DNA of 55,632 nt from a virus. The DNA is taken from IMG/VR virus record IMGVR_UViG_3300045006_000223, positions 1 through 55,632 of that record, one strand, 5' to 3'. This document shows positions 5,902 through 15,329 of this stretch, piece by piece (the first letter of the stretch is position 1; each line of letters opens with the position of its first letter). The notes beneath the pieces were generated by a model that searched no databases, was not told the DNA's origin, and saw only the letters and a program-made list of their open reading frames with translations. The translations under genes were made by a program, and so were the position numbers.

Positions 5902-6832
5902 TGCTACCATGCCGGAACTGGCGATTGTTCCGGTCAAGAACTACGAAGTCGAGGGCAACTTCGATGATGTCAAGAAGTTCCTCGAAGGTGTCCGTGCCAA
6001 GTACCGTGATCTGGTCTTCACCGAGGACAACATCGAAACCGCCAAGATCATCAAGGCTGAGCTGGTTTCGCTGCGTACCTCACTGACCAAGATTCAGACC
6101 GATGTGAAGAAGCAGCGCTTCAACGACCCGAAGAAAATCTTCGATGCCAAGATGGACGCACTGCTCGCCATCACCGGTGAGGTCGAGGCCGAGATTGACG
6201 CAGCACTGTCCCGCGAAGACCAGAAGCGCATCGACGAAATCAACGAGGCGCTGGAAGCCTACAAGGACCATTTCGTCACGGTGTATAGCCTGGAACCGCA
6301 GTACGCTGAGCGCGTCGAGTTCAAGAAGTCCTTCTACAATAAGACCGCCATCGAGAAGGAGTCCAAGGCCGACATCGAATCCCAGTGCAAGTCACTGGCC
6401 GCCGAGCAGAAGGCCCGCAACGGCTCTATCAAGCTCATCAAGAAGGCACTGGCTGGAACCCCGGAAATCAATGTTGACGAACAAATCAGGAAGCTCGACA
6501 ACGGCCACGACGTGGCTTCGATCCTCGAATGGATCGAGGGTGAGCAGGAGCGTCTGGCCAGTCTGGCCATGCCGAAGTCTGTGGGTGTTGCTGGTGTGCC
6601 GGCGGACAGCCGCGACTACGCCAACGATGGCGAGGAGCAGGAAGAAGACGTGCCCACGCTCACCGGCAAGGTGGTCGACGCGGCCAAGAAGATCGACTTC
6701 AGCACCGACTTTCCCGGCAAGACCAAGAGCCTGTCCGTCACCATCACATATCCGGTTGATGCTGGCGATGCGCTCACCGAACTGTTCAAGACGCTCCGTG
6801 AGTACGGCATTACCACGAAGGTCAACAAGTAG
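5888..6832 (+). CDS. DUF1351-family phage protein
   Basis: 314 aa, ATG at 5888 after AAGGAGAGGCC. N-terminal pattern IVPVKNYEVEGNFDDVKKFLEGVRAKYRDLVFTEDNI, then an AKIIKAELVSLRTSLTKI coiled-coil and a repeated Lys/Asp-rich helix, agree with DUF1351, found in phage and prophage recombination clusters. An acidic linker (DGEEQEEDVP, about residue 245) joins a C-terminal alpha/beta domain. Its position between a RecB-like nuclease and a putative SSB supports a role in homologous recombination, which is inferred. Confidence 0.7.
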   Translation: MKAADATMPELAIVPVKNYEVEGNFDDVKKFLEGVRAKYRDLVFTEDNIETAKIIKAELVSLRTSLTKIQTDVKKQRFNDPKKIFDAKMDALLAITGEVEAEIDAALSREDQKRIDEINEALEAYKDHFVTVYSLEPQYAERVEFKKSFYNKTAIEKESKADIESQCKSLAAEQKARNGSIKLIKKALAGTPEINVDEQIRKLDNGHDVASILEWIEGEQERLASLAMPKSVGVAGVPADSRDYANDGEEQEEDVPTLTGKVVDAAKKIDFSTDFPGKTKSLSVTITYPVDAGDALTELFKTLREYGITTKVNK

Positions 6833-6842
6833 GAGGCTGAGC

Positions 6843-7178
6843 ATGGCAACACTTGGTTCGCTAATCGGTGCCGTAGTAGTATCGCTTATCTTGGCGTACC
6901 CGGTGCTGCATTTCCCGCCTTTGTTCTGGGTCTTTTTTCTGGTCGGCGGGATACCGAGCATGATCATCGGGATGTGCCAAGACGCAAAGCACAGTGCTGC
7001 TGTGTACCATGAGGATCGCGCTGACCGCAGGCAGCGTAGTGCCAACGCCGCAACAATGGCCGCAGCGCTGGCCGCTTCGACGATTCAGGAGCACAATGAC
7101 AACCGCGTCGTCAATATCGATGCGCGTCAAGTGCATTACCACCAAGAAAATAAAGCACGAAACGGCTTTATTGAATAG
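6843..7178 (+). CDS. Small membrane protein
   Basis: 111 aa, ATG at 6843 after GGAGGCTGAGC. Two hydrophobic segments (about residues 5-21 and 27-46) with a short turn, then a hydrophilic Ala/Arg/Gln-rich cytoplasmic-type tail. The second part of the helical hairpin carries the T6CTG motif (6933-6941). Unknown role; possibly membrane anchoring of a replication component. Confidence 0.65.
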   Translation: MATLGSLIGAVVVSLILAYPVLHFPPLFWVFFLVGGIPSMIIGMCQDAKHSAAVYHEDRADRRQRSANAATMAAALAASTIQEHNDNRVVNIDARQVHYHQENKARNGFIE

Positions 7179-7195
7179 CCATCAGGAGGAAAACC

Positions 7196-8122
7196 ATGGC
7201 AAAAACTGTCAATGCGGGAGTACCCGCCAAGAAGTCCGAGGCTCTGGACGAGCTGAACCAGCTGGCGCTCGCTGGCAAGGCACACGAAGATGTCATCCGC
7301 GACCAGACCGGCGGCCAGAACAGCTTCATCAAGCTGATCGGCGATCCCCAGGCCAAGGAGCTGATCGAAGGCAAGCCCGAGTTCATCAAGGGTGCCAAGT
7401 ACGCCAGCTTCATCATCGGCAACAAGAAGCTGCACCTCGGGCAGAAGTTCGAGGCCACCGTCGTCGGCATGTTCAAGCTGTACGAGGAGTCCGAGGTCAA
7501 GAAGGAAGGCTCCAAAGAACTGCCGAAAATCTTCGGCTACTGGATGCCTGAGGACGCCGAGAACATCCCCGTCGAAGGTATCTTTGACCGCCCCTTCAAG
7601 GCCAAGGACGGCACCGACCACGTGCTGAAGCCTGTCCACTGGGTCGCCCTGTACATCCACAAGTTCCCGGACTTGGAAGACGCTGTGCTGTCGTTCCGCT
7701 CGGTCGGCAACGGTATCTACAACCAGCTGGCCAAGACCATCAAGAACCAGAGCGCCATGGCTCCGCAGCTGCGCTTCATGGTCAAGAGCCAGGCCATCGA
7801 AAATAAGAACTGGGAGAAGACCAACCTCTACCCGGCCTTCGAGGTCATCGGCAAAAACTTCGACTTCGCCGACGAGAAGATCAAGCTCATCGACGAGGAC
7901 GACGGTGGCATGAACGTGGACACCCTCAAGGAAGTTCTCGGTCGGTACGCCCGCCTCAACGACGAGTACGCTGCCAACAAGCTGGTCGCCAAGAAGGCCA
8001 ACATTTCGGCGCTGGTGGCGGGTACACAGGCCCCGGCCGGGGCGCTCACGGCGAATGCCGGGAAGGGCAAAGCCGGATACCGCGCTGCCGACGATGACGA
8101 CGAGGCACCGACCAAGTTCTGA
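7196..8122 (+). CDS. Putative single-stranded DNA-binding protein
   Basis: 308 aa, ATG at 7196 after CAGGAGGAAAACC. The C-terminus is a flexible Ala/Gly stretch ending in an acidic tail with a terminal aromatic residue (DDDDEAPTKF), the signature by which SSB-type proteins recruit partners. The middle is beta-rich. It sits between recombination genes and the primase and ends at a hairpin, consistent with separate high expression. The fold is not identified, so the assignment rests on tail and context. Confidence 0.55.
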   Translation: MAKTVNAGVPAKKSEALDELNQLALAGKAHEDVIRDQTGGQNSFIKLIGDPQAKELIEGKPEFIKGAKYASFIIGNKKLHLGQKFEATVVGMFKLYEESEVKKEGSKELPKIFGYWMPEDAENIPVEGIFDRPFKAKDGTDHVLKPVHWVALYIHKFPDLEDAVLSFRSVGNGIYNQLAKTIKNQSAMAPQLRFMVKSQAIENKNWEKTNLYPAFEVIGKNFDFADEKIKLIDEDDGGMNVDTLKEVLGRYARLNDEYAANKLVAKKANISALVAGTQAPAGALTANAGKGKAGYRAADDDDEAPTKF

Positions 8123-8130
8123 TCGCTGTG

Positions 8131-8159
8131 CGGCACCGGGTCTTCAAGGCTCGGTGCCG
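8131..8159 (+). terminator. Hairpin, possible weak terminator or attenuator
   Basis: Perfect 8-bp stem CGGCACCG/CGGTGCCG with a 13-nt loop, followed by a poor T tract (ACTACATTTTA). It lies just after the putative SSB gene, so it may reduce read-through or protect the mRNA 3' end. Confidence 0.5.
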
Positions 8160-8185
8160 ACTACATTTTACCGGAGGAGTCAAAC

Positions 8186-8662
8186 ATGGCGTACTACAAG
8201 GTGATTGTGGACGGAAAAGAATACGTGAGCCAGCACCTGTGCCGTGCGGCCAATCGCCTCGGCGACGCCGGCATCATCAGGGCTGTTGCCGAGAATGAGC
8301 TGTCGCAGCTGAAGCTGTTCGACAATGTGCTGTTCTCGGTCGAGGATCGGCATCGCAGGCACTACGACAACCTGGCACCGCAGACCGAACTGCAGCAGGT
8401 CGACGCTGACATCAAGATGTTGCAGAAGATCGACAAGCCGGTGCCGGAGAAGTCAGTTATAGCCGTCCAGAAGGAATCCGTTGTCGCGCTCTACGAGCGG
8501 AGTGGGTTCAGGTTTGTTCGGCTCAGCGACATTACCGATGTGCGCAAGTACCGACTGCAGGTCCGCATGGCCTGCCTGCAGATTTGTGGTAGTATCTACG
8601 TGGCACTTGACGCCGTTACCAAAGGAATCGTTGATCCGATAGTTGTCACAATCAAAGAATAA
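8186..8662 (+). CDS. Hypothetical protein
   Basis: 158 aa, ATG at 8186 after CCGGAGGAGTCAAAC. No recognised family; alternating charged helices in the first half and a hydrophobic C-terminal part. Immediately upstream of the primase gene. Confidence 0.7.
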   Translation: MAYYKVIVDGKEYVSQHLCRAANRLGDAGIIRAVAENELSQLKLFDNVLFSVEDRHRRHYDNLAPQTELQQVDADIKMLQKIDKPVPEKSVIAVQKESVVALYERSGFRFVRLSDITDVRKYRLQVRMACLQICGSIYVALDAVTKGIVDPIVVTIKE

Positions 8663-8676
8663 GGCCGGTAAACACC

Positions 8677-10428
8677 ATGAGTGGACCAACAATTGTAGAT
8701 AAGTTTCGGTCCTTGTTTACCGGCCACACTGAGAGCTTCGTCAAACACACTCCACCTTTTGCCACTGACGACGAAGGCAAAACAAAGGCGAGTTTTGTGG
8801 GGCTGGCCCAGTACAAGCTGAACAGCAAGTACCACCCGAAACCACCAAGCGGGTATTCCGAGGACGACTATGTTCCGCTGACGGTCGAGCAGTACCGCGA
8901 ACACCTGAACGGCGGCAACGGTCTTGCAGTGTCGCCGCTCACTGACGCACCAGACAAGCGAGACGTGTGCTTTTTTTCTGTCATCGACATTGACGTGTAC
9001 GACGTTAATTTTACTGCGCTGGTGCAGCGCCTATACAAGTATGGGTACAAGTTTGCCGCGTTCATATCAAAGTCTGGCGGGATTCATCTGTACTTCTTCT
9101 ACCTGAAGCCGGAGGAAGCAGGAAAAGTACGCCACGAGATGGACCGCATAATCGAGCGGTTTGGTTTGAACAAGATATACCAGAAGGGTGGGAAGTCACG
9201 TGTCGAAGTTTTTCCGATGCACAGCGCCAGGACGCCGGGGCAGCACGACAAGTGCATTTTCCTGCCGTTCTACAACTCGGCAAATCAGGATGGTGGGTCA
9301 AGTCAGAAGATGCTTGGTGCGGATGGTGCCCTCCACTCGATAAGCAAGGCGATACCGATCATTGAAACGATGTTCACATCGGTCGCAGATGTCGCCCGGA
9401 CCACTGATGCGCTGCCGTACAGCGACGCACCGTTCTGCATTCAGATGTTGATCCTGTCGGGCAGTATGGACGCCAACTCAGGGCGCAACGAGTTCTTGTT
9501 CACTGCGGCGACTTACCTGAAGACGAAGTACGGTGACGCGCTGACGATAGAACACATCGAGGAGGTAAACGCGGAGTTTCCTGACCCGCTGGAAGCCAAG
9601 GAAACGAATAGTGTGTTCAACTCCATCAAGGTGAAGGACTGGCAGACTGCGGGTCGCTGCAAGAAGGAGCCGGTGGCATCATTCTGCGACAAACAGCTGT
9701 GCCGCGACAGGAAGTACGGCGTTGGTCGACAGAAAGGCAACACGGTTTCCAACGTCGAGTTCGGCAAGATTTACAGGATGCTGGCGGAAACGCCATACTA
9801 CCTGTGGGAAGCCAGGCTTGCAGGTACTGACGAGTACAAGAAGCTTCGCATAGATGGCGCAGAAAATCTGTTGAACCAGAAGACGATCCAGAAGGCGTGC
9901 ATCGACACACTCGGCCAGCTGTCACTTACCGTCACACAGCCCACCTGGGAGAAGACAGTCAACGACTGCCTTGCCACGTTAGAAGAGCTTGAAGTGCCGA
10001 AGGCCACCGACACCACGGAAATGTCGGCGTTGCGCGAACTGTTCCTACGCTACCTCACCCACCGGCAAGCACAGAACAAGCAACCGTACACCGTGAATGT
10101 CAAACAGGTCTACAAGAACTGCAGCGCCTACTACTTCAAAACTGACGGCTTCGTCGACTACCTGCGCACCATGAAATTTGTGCTCGGCAGGACAAACCTG
10201 CGCGAGCAGCTTCTGTCCTACGGATGTGAGGAAGGTGAGCTTGAGTACACCACGGGGGCAGGGCAGAAGAAAAGCATCAAGTGCTGGAAGAAGCCAGATG
10301 ATGACGATCTGCGGGCGCTGGACACATTCTACGACGACATCATGGACGCCGATGCGGAAGTGCTGGCGCAGAATAAGCTCAACAAACAAGATCGCGGCAG
10401 CCCGGATGCCGATGACACGAGGTTCTAA
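8677..10428 (+). CDS. Archaeo-eukaryotic-type (AEP) DNA primase
   Basis: 583 aa, ATG at 8677. The palm has the metal-binding pair in FFSVIDIDVYD (D104, D106) and the nucleotide-binding SKSGGIHLYFF (S131-H137), both diagnostic of AEP primases. Further on, a Cys cluster around residues 325-347 (GRCKKEP, FCDKQLCRDRKYGVG) is the metal-binding or PriCT-like segment seen in phage AEP proteins. The C-terminal half has no recognised helicase motif. It should prime replication for the family A polymerase encoded downstream. The T7CTG motif lies exactly at the first catalytic strand (8971-8980). Confidence 0.8.
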   Translation: MSGPTIVDKFRSLFTGHTESFVKHTPPFATDDEGKTKASFVGLAQYKLNSKYHPKPPSGYSEDDYVPLTVEQYREHLNGGNGLAVSPLTDAPDKRDVCFFSVIDIDVYDVNFTALVQRLYKYGYKFAAFISKSGGIHLYFFYLKPEEAGKVRHEMDRIIERFGLNKIYQKGGKSRVEVFPMHSARTPGQHDKCIFLPFYNSANQDGGSSQKMLGADGALHSISKAIPIIETMFTSVADVARTTDALPYSDAPFCIQMLILSGSMDANSGRNEFLFTAATYLKTKYGDALTIEHIEEVNAEFPDPLEAKETNSVFNSIKVKDWQTAGRCKKEPVASFCDKQLCRDRKYGVGRQKGNTVSNVEFGKIYRMLAETPYYLWEARLAGTDEYKKLRIDGAENLLNQKTIQKACIDTLGQLSLTVTQPTWEKTVNDCLATLEELEVPKATDTTEMSALRELFLRYLTHRQAQNKQPYTVNVKQVYKNCSAYYFKTDGFVDYLRTMKFVLGRTNLREQLLSYGCEEGELEYTTGAGQKKSIKCWKKPDDDDLRALDTFYDDIMDADAEVLAQNKLNKQDRGSPDADDTRF

Positions 10429-10629
10429 ATGTTGATTGAAGATTTCGGCACTATCACGTGCCCCGTCCACGGCACGAGGATGGAGATTAGCTATGTGAAT
10501 CCGTCGCGCAAGGTTGCGGGCTACGGCATCAAACAGCTCGGTGTGTACACCGGATCGTGTGGATGCGTTCTGCAGTTTGGCACTGATCCGCAGCTTCTGC
10601 GGAGGGGGTGCGACAATGGAAGTTCTTGA
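10429..10629 (+). CDS. Small hypothetical protein
   Basis: 66 aa, ATG directly abutting the primase stop. Contains a possible zinc site (TCPVHG and SCGC). It overlaps the next gene by 14 nt. Function unknown. Confidence 0.6.
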   Translation: MLIEDFGTITCPVHGTRMEISYVNPSRKVAGYGIKQLGVYTGSCGCVLQFGTDPQLLRRGCDNGSS

Positions 10630-11029
10630 CTACATCGACATCGCCACTACCGACCCTGATCATGTCGCGCAGGCGGTAGTGAGGTACATCCAAGAGCATG
10701 GCGACATGATCAATTCCCTGGATGTGAAGGTGCGCGTGTCGATATGCAGGTCGCCCCAGACGATACGGGCGAGCAAGTCTGACAGGCAAAGCACACTGCA
10801 GCAGCTTATTTCTGCTTCCGGCATTTCCGTGTGGCACGCCGGCTTGTATAGGTTCGACTTCACCAAGGGTCAGTACCTTGCTGGCAGTCAGGAGCTGTAT
10901 GTGACAGCCGGCGAGGCTGTGGCAATGTATCAGAAGCTGGTGCGCAAGCAGCACAGTATCACCTGGGCTGCGTTCTTCTCAAACCTGAAACGTAAACACG
11001 GGAACGATTTTCTGAAGGATTTCGTGTAA
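10616..11029 (+). CDS. Hypothetical protein
   Basis: 137 aa, ATG at 10616 after GGAGGGGGTGCGACA; the longer upstream frame would run through the previous gene and lacks a ribosome site. Ends with a basic helical region (AAFFSNLKRKHGNDFLKDFV). No family recognised. Confidence 0.65.
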   Translation: MEVLDYIDIATTDPDHVAQAVVRYIQEHGDMINSLDVKVRVSICRSPQTIRASKSDRQSTLQQLISASGISVWHAGLYRFDFTKGQYLAGSQELYVTAGEAVAMYQKLVRKQHSITWAAFFSNLKRKHGNDFLKDFV

Positions 11030-11038
11030 GGAAACAAA

Positions 11039-12541
11039 ATGAAAGCCTACGACGTAGAGTTTGCCACGGACGACGTGCTGGTACATCTGGCAGCTGCCGG
11101 GGCAGGAAAAACACACGCCATGATGGAGGAGGTGGTCGAGCTTCTGAAGGTTTACCGGCCGGACGAGATTGCCTTCGTTACCTTCACCCGAAAAGGCGTC
11201 ATGAACGGCATCGACCGCGCCATCAAGGCAAACCCGCAGCTGTCACCCGACGACCTGCCGTACTTCCAGACATTGCACCGCCTGGCATTCCACGAATCCG
11301 GACTGAAGCACAAGAACATCATCGAGCGCTCGGACATCGCCCGTTTCAACAAGATGCTCGGATTTCATCTGAACCTGGCGTCCACCTTCGACAATCAGAC
11401 CGACGACGACAAGATGTTGCAGCGGTACGACGCGATCCGCTCTGGCGGTGACAAGGGTGTGTTCGTACACAGCATGTACGACGAGGAGCACTATGATCGG
11501 CTCATCTCGGCCTACGAGAACTTCAAGAAGCAGAATGACCTTGTGGACTTCTATGACTGCCTGCTCAGATTCAAGGAGCGCGGCAAGCCAATAGGCGTGA
11601 AGGTGTTCATGATCGATGAAGCGCAGGACTTGACACACACCCACTGGGAAGTTGTCGAGATTGCGTCACGCAACGCCGAGAAGGTTCGCATAGCTGGCGA
11701 TGATTTCCAGAGTCTTTTCTCGTACTCGGGTGCATCACCGGAGACACTGATCCACCTTGCGGAAAAATACCCGACAGTCAAACATGAGAAGTCGCACCGT
11801 CTTCCGATGGCAGTATACAAGTTTGCCCGTGGTGTGACGAAGCTCATCCAGCACAAGGTCGACAAAGACTACGCGCCGATCAAGGATGTGGAAGGCTTTG
11901 TGAAAACAATTTCCGACCGCAACATCCTCGCCCGCATAGTGCGCAAGGACTTTGAGGACAATGGTTACGCGCCGAGCCGGTGGTACTTCCTGTTCCGTGC
12001 CAACCACTTCATCGCCGATATGGCCACGACGCTTGAATCGTTCAGTGTTCCGTACCACACATCAAAAGGCTTCGTGATACCGGAACGCGACATTGCCAAG
12101 ATCAAGCGATTCTATATGTACCGCAAGGCAGGCTACGGCACACGTGACGCACGCGAGCACTTCATGAAGGAATACAATATCAAGAGCTTTGATGAAGATT
12201 TCGTCGAAAGCGACTTGATCCCATCGACCGCCAGATACGTGTACTTCGACTACGTGAATAAGTACGGTATCGAGGAAATCGAGCGCATGTCGAAGGCAGA
12301 ACCGTTTGTGCTGCTGGCGACAACATACAAAGTCAAGGGTGGTGAGTGTGACTACTGCGCAGTGTTCATGGACTCGACGAAGCTCGTCAGCGAGAATACC
12401 ATGCTCGACCTGGACAGCGAGCTGCGTGTTTTGTACGTCGCCTGTACCCGCCCAAAGATCGGGCTGTATCTGATACCAAGCGAGAGCCGCTACGGCATGG
12501 ACAATGTGGTAGAACTCGTGCGCGACATGATGGAGGAGTAG
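11039..12541 (+). CDS. UvrD/Dda-like superfamily 1 DNA helicase
   Basis: 500 aa, ATG at 11039. Walker A AAAGAGKTHAM (K24, T25), motif Ia VTFTRKG, Walker B VFMIDEAQDL (D193, E194), motif III GDDFQSLFSYSGA, motif V LATTYKVKGGECDYCAVF, and motif VI LYVACTRPKIGLYLIPS are all present in order. This is the full SF1A core without nuclease domains. It acts as an ATP-driven translocase in replication or recombination. The stop abuts the next ATG. Confidence 0.88.
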   Translation: MKAYDVEFATDDVLVHLAAAGAGKTHAMMEEVVELLKVYRPDEIAFVTFTRKGVMNGIDRAIKANPQLSPDDLPYFQTLHRLAFHESGLKHKNIIERSDIARFNKMLGFHLNLASTFDNQTDDDKMLQRYDAIRSGGDKGVFVHSMYDEEHYDRLISAYENFKKQNDLVDFYDCLLRFKERGKPIGVKVFMIDEAQDLTHTHWEVVEIASRNAEKVRIAGDDFQSLFSYSGASPETLIHLAEKYPTVKHEKSHRLPMAVYKFARGVTKLIQHKVDKDYAPIKDVEGFVKTISDRNILARIVRKDFEDNGYAPSRWYFLFRANHFIADMATTLESFSVPYHTSKGFVIPERDIAKIKRFYMYRKAGYGTRDAREHFMKEYNIKSFDEDFVESDLIPSTARYVYFDYVNKYGIEEIERMSKAEPFVLLATTYKVKGGECDYCAVFMDSTKLVSENTMLDLDSELRVLYVACTRPKIGLYLIPSESRYGMDNVVELVRDMMEE

Positions 12542-12865
12542 ATGAGCATATTGCAGGTGATAAGGCTACGTGCCAGGGCGGCCAAGCTACGGGCCGATGC
12601 TGACATGCTTGCCGAGAAGGCAGCCGACATCGAGTTCAACGACACACTTCGAGCGCTCGGCTGGAAAATCGGTGATGACCTGGAACGTGACAGTCCGATG
12701 TGGGTGTTCGGGAAGTTCAAGCCCGTGCACGAGCGCGTCCGGCTCGAAGGGCGTAAGGGCCACACCGGCAGCTTTCTTGCAAGACCATACAATTGCGACG
12801 GTAAGCTGGTGGCAACGGTAATACGGATATGGCCGAGCGACGGCTGGAAGAAGGTGAAGAAATGA
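12542..12865 (+). CDS. Hypothetical protein
   Basis: 107 aa. Arg/Ala-rich N-terminal helix (RLRARAAKLRADADMLAEKAADIE) that could form a coiled coil, then a basic beta-looking half. It sits between helicase and polymerase genes, overlapping the latter by ATGA, so it may be a polymerase accessory factor; this is inference from position only. Confidence 0.65.
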   Translation: MSILQVIRLRARAAKLRADADMLAEKAADIEFNDTLRALGWKIGDDLERDSPMWVFGKFKPVHERVRLEGRKGHTGSFLARPYNCDGKLVATVIRIWPSDGWKKVKK

Positions 12866-15087
12866 AGTACTTCGGCCTCGACTGTGAAACCGACGACCCG
12901 CTCCTGACTGACCAAGGCCCGTCCTGGGTGTTCAAGCAGGGCGAAGTACTCGTCACCGGCCTGTACGACGCGCAGAAACAGAAGAAAAAAGCTGTAGACG
13001 GGGCGGGCGCCCACCGCATTCGAGATATGTTTTTTTCTGCCAACACGACGCTCATCGGCGCGAACATCGGCTACGATGCCGGTTGGTTGTGTCACGCCCA
13101 CGGCATTAAGGCGCGGGAAATCAGGTGTGGGCTGATTGACGTGACCATCGCCGAAAGCCTGATCGACGAGTACCAGCCGTTCAGCCTGGACGCGCTGGCC
13201 CAGAAGTACCTGCGCGAGCGCAAGGGGCACGAGAAGCTTGCTGACATCGCGGCCGCCTACGGCTGGAAAGGCGATTTCCGCCAGCACTTGAAGAAGCTGT
13301 GGTACGGTGAAACGCCGACCGGACTCTCGTACCGTGCCGAGATACGTGAGTACGTCATTTCGGACGCGGACCAACCTGTCCGCATCTGGGAGAAGCAGAA
13401 GCTGATCCTTGAGGAGCAAGGCTTGATGCCGGCCTTCGAGATGAACATGAAGATGGTGCGTATCACCCTCGGCATGAAGCAACACGGCGTCCGCATCGAC
13501 TATGAGAAGTGGCTTGAAAACTGCGCCATCGCAAACAAAGCGTACACCAAGCTGCACGACGAGTTTGTGGCCAAGTACGGCGAGTGCAACATCAACTCAC
13601 CGAAGCAGGTGGCAGCACTGTTTGACACGCACGGCGTACCGTACAAGTGCAAGATCGTGTTCAAGGGTTGGGCACCGAACGGCCGCAAGTTCACCAAGGC
13701 AGACTGGTTCGTTGGCGACGATGTGTGGGACCAGCGCAAGCGCCTGAAGGAGAGCTTCCCCAATGTCCGTGTGGCCAAGGGAAAGATCGTGCTCATGGTT
13801 CCGAAGCAGTACGCCGAGCGAACAGCCGTGCAGGCCGCCAGCATGGGCTACCAGATCACATGCAACCCCTCCGTCGGCAAGTTCTGTTTTGCCGCTACCA
13901 AGGCGACCCATCAGGTTGTGGCAGACATCGTGGAATACAAACAGGTGCTGAACATCATCACCAAGTTCCTCGGGCCGAACCTGGAACGCTTCATGGCTAT
14001 CGATAAGAACGGCGACCGTAGAATACACGGCAACTTCGACCCTGTGGGTGCTCGCCAGACATCACGCCTCAGCGCGTCAAAACCGAACCTGCAGAACATA
14101 CCGTCGAAGACCGTGCTGTTCGCCGGAACGGATCACGCCATGGACCTTGCGCACATGTGCCGTGAAGTGTTCCTGCCGGATCGCGGTCAGATGTTTGTGA
14201 AGCTCGACTTCTCCGGCCAAGAGAACGTCCTGCAGGCGCATTTTGCCGTGGGCAAGGCTGGCGAGCGCATCCGCCAGATGTACCGCGACAACCCGCGCCT
14301 GGACGAGCACCAGTTCGTTGCTGACGCCTCTGGCCTGCAGGAGCAGCACGGCAAGAAGGTCGGCCGCAAGTACGCCAAGAACGTCCGCTTCGGTCTTTCC
14401 TATGGTATGCAGATCGTGACGATGTGTGAGCAGTTCGGATGGGATACCGAGTTCGCCGAGGCGCTGATCATTGCGGTCAAGGACGCTGCCCCGTGGGTGC
14501 CGGAAACCATGGAGGCGATCCAGGACATGCTACTCGGCAAGGGGAGGTTCCAAGGCAGGGCCAGGCGGTACATTAAAACCATTGCCGGCAGGCGCATCCA
14601 TTTGCGCGACGGCATGGACCGTGACGCCTACAAGTTCTACAACTACCTGATTCAAGGCTCGGCTGCTGACATGATGAAGCACGCCTTGATAAAATTCGAC
14701 GAGTCCCCGGCGGCCGAGGTCATTACCCTGTTGCTGACCGTGCATGACGAAGGCGGTTTCAGCGTCCCGATCACCCCTGAAGGCATCGCGCTCGTCTTGG
14801 CGCTGCAGTCTTTCTTCTGCTCTGCGGTCAAGCTTGACATCCCAATCAATGCCGACCCGGAGGCCGGCCCGAACTGGGCAGACGCCGACGGCCAGACCAA
14901 GGACACGGAAACAGGGCTGTTCAACGAAACTGTCGAGGCCATGCTTGAACGGATCAGCCAGAAACTTTTGTCGGGCAAGGTGGAAATAGTTGACAAGACC
15001 GATGTTCCATGCGAAGATGCTGAAGACGATGACATCGACTTCGACGCCTTGGGTGAAGAAGACGAGGAAGAATTGGAGGAAGAATGA
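12862..15087 (+). CDS. DNA polymerase, family A, with 3'-5' exonuclease
   Basis: 741 aa. ATG at 12862 (MKYFGLDCETD) overlaps the previous stop; an upstream in-frame ATG at 12829 is less likely. Exonuclease motifs: DCETD (D7, E9), NIGYDAGWL, YVISDADQ. Polymerase motif A KLDFSGQENVLQAH (D449), motif B RKYAKNVRFGLSYG (R502, K506, F510, Y514), motif C VHDE (D629). The position equal to Tyr762 of E. coli Pol I is Phe (F510), as in many polymerases that discriminate against dideoxynucleotides. A very acidic tail ends the protein (EEDEEELEEE). It replicates the phage genome. Confidence 0.93.
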   Translation: MKYFGLDCETDDPLLTDQGPSWVFKQGEVLVTGLYDAQKQKKKAVDGAGAHRIRDMFFSANTTLIGANIGYDAGWLCHAHGIKAREIRCGLIDVTIAESLIDEYQPFSLDALAQKYLRERKGHEKLADIAAAYGWKGDFRQHLKKLWYGETPTGLSYRAEIREYVISDADQPVRIWEKQKLILEEQGLMPAFEMNMKMVRITLGMKQHGVRIDYEKWLENCAIANKAYTKLHDEFVAKYGECNINSPKQVAALFDTHGVPYKCKIVFKGWAPNGRKFTKADWFVGDDVWDQRKRLKESFPNVRVAKGKIVLMVPKQYAERTAVQAASMGYQITCNPSVGKFCFAATKATHQVVADIVEYKQVLNIITKFLGPNLERFMAIDKNGDRRIHGNFDPVGARQTSRLSASKPNLQNIPSKTVLFAGTDHAMDLAHMCREVFLPDRGQMFVKLDFSGQENVLQAHFAVGKAGERIRQMYRDNPRLDEHQFVADASGLQEQHGKKVGRKYAKNVRFGLSYGMQIVTMCEQFGWDTEFAEALIIAVKDAAPWVPETMEAIQDMLLGKGRFQGRARRYIKTIAGRRIHLRDGMDRDAYKFYNYLIQGSAADMMKHALIKFDESPAAEVITLLLTVHDEGGFSVPITPEGIALVLALQSFFCSAVKLDIPINADPEAGPNWADADGQTKDTETGLFNETVEAMLERISQKLLSGKVEIVDKTDVPCEDAEDDDIDFDALGEEDEEELEEE

Positions 15088-15329
15088 GTGACCCAGTGAA
15101 CCATCCCCGGCATTACAGCGATGGTCCGTGCTGCGACCATTGCGGCAAGCCTGTCGAGTGCATCGTGGTGGTGCGGCGGATGAACTTCAACATTGGCAAC
15201 GCCATCAAGTACCTGTGGCGGGCAGGAAAAAAAGACCCGGACAGGCACATCGAAGACCTGCGGAAAGCCGGGTGGTACATCGAAGATGAAATCAAGCGGT
15301 TGCAGTCCGCGCAGGGAGGTCAGGCATGA
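15084..15329 (+). CDS. DUF3310 family protein
   Basis: 81 aa with an ATGA overlap to the polymerase gene. VNHPRHY at the N-terminus and the run MNFNIGNAIKYLWRAGKKD, then EDLRKAGWYIEDEI, match DUF3310, a small phage protein often labelled nucleotide-kinase-like. Family members commonly lie among nucleotide metabolism genes, as here before ThyX. Activity is not established from this sequence. Confidence 0.85.
   Translation: MSDPVNHPRHYSDGPCCDHCGKPVECIVVVRRMNFNIGNAIKYLWRAGKKDPDRHIEDLRKAGWYIEDEIKRLQSAQGGQA

Noticed and set aside
12490-13557. 355-codon minus ORF opposite the polymerase gene
   Set aside because: The plus frame carries intact family A polymerase motifs; the minus ORF has no motif and no start context.
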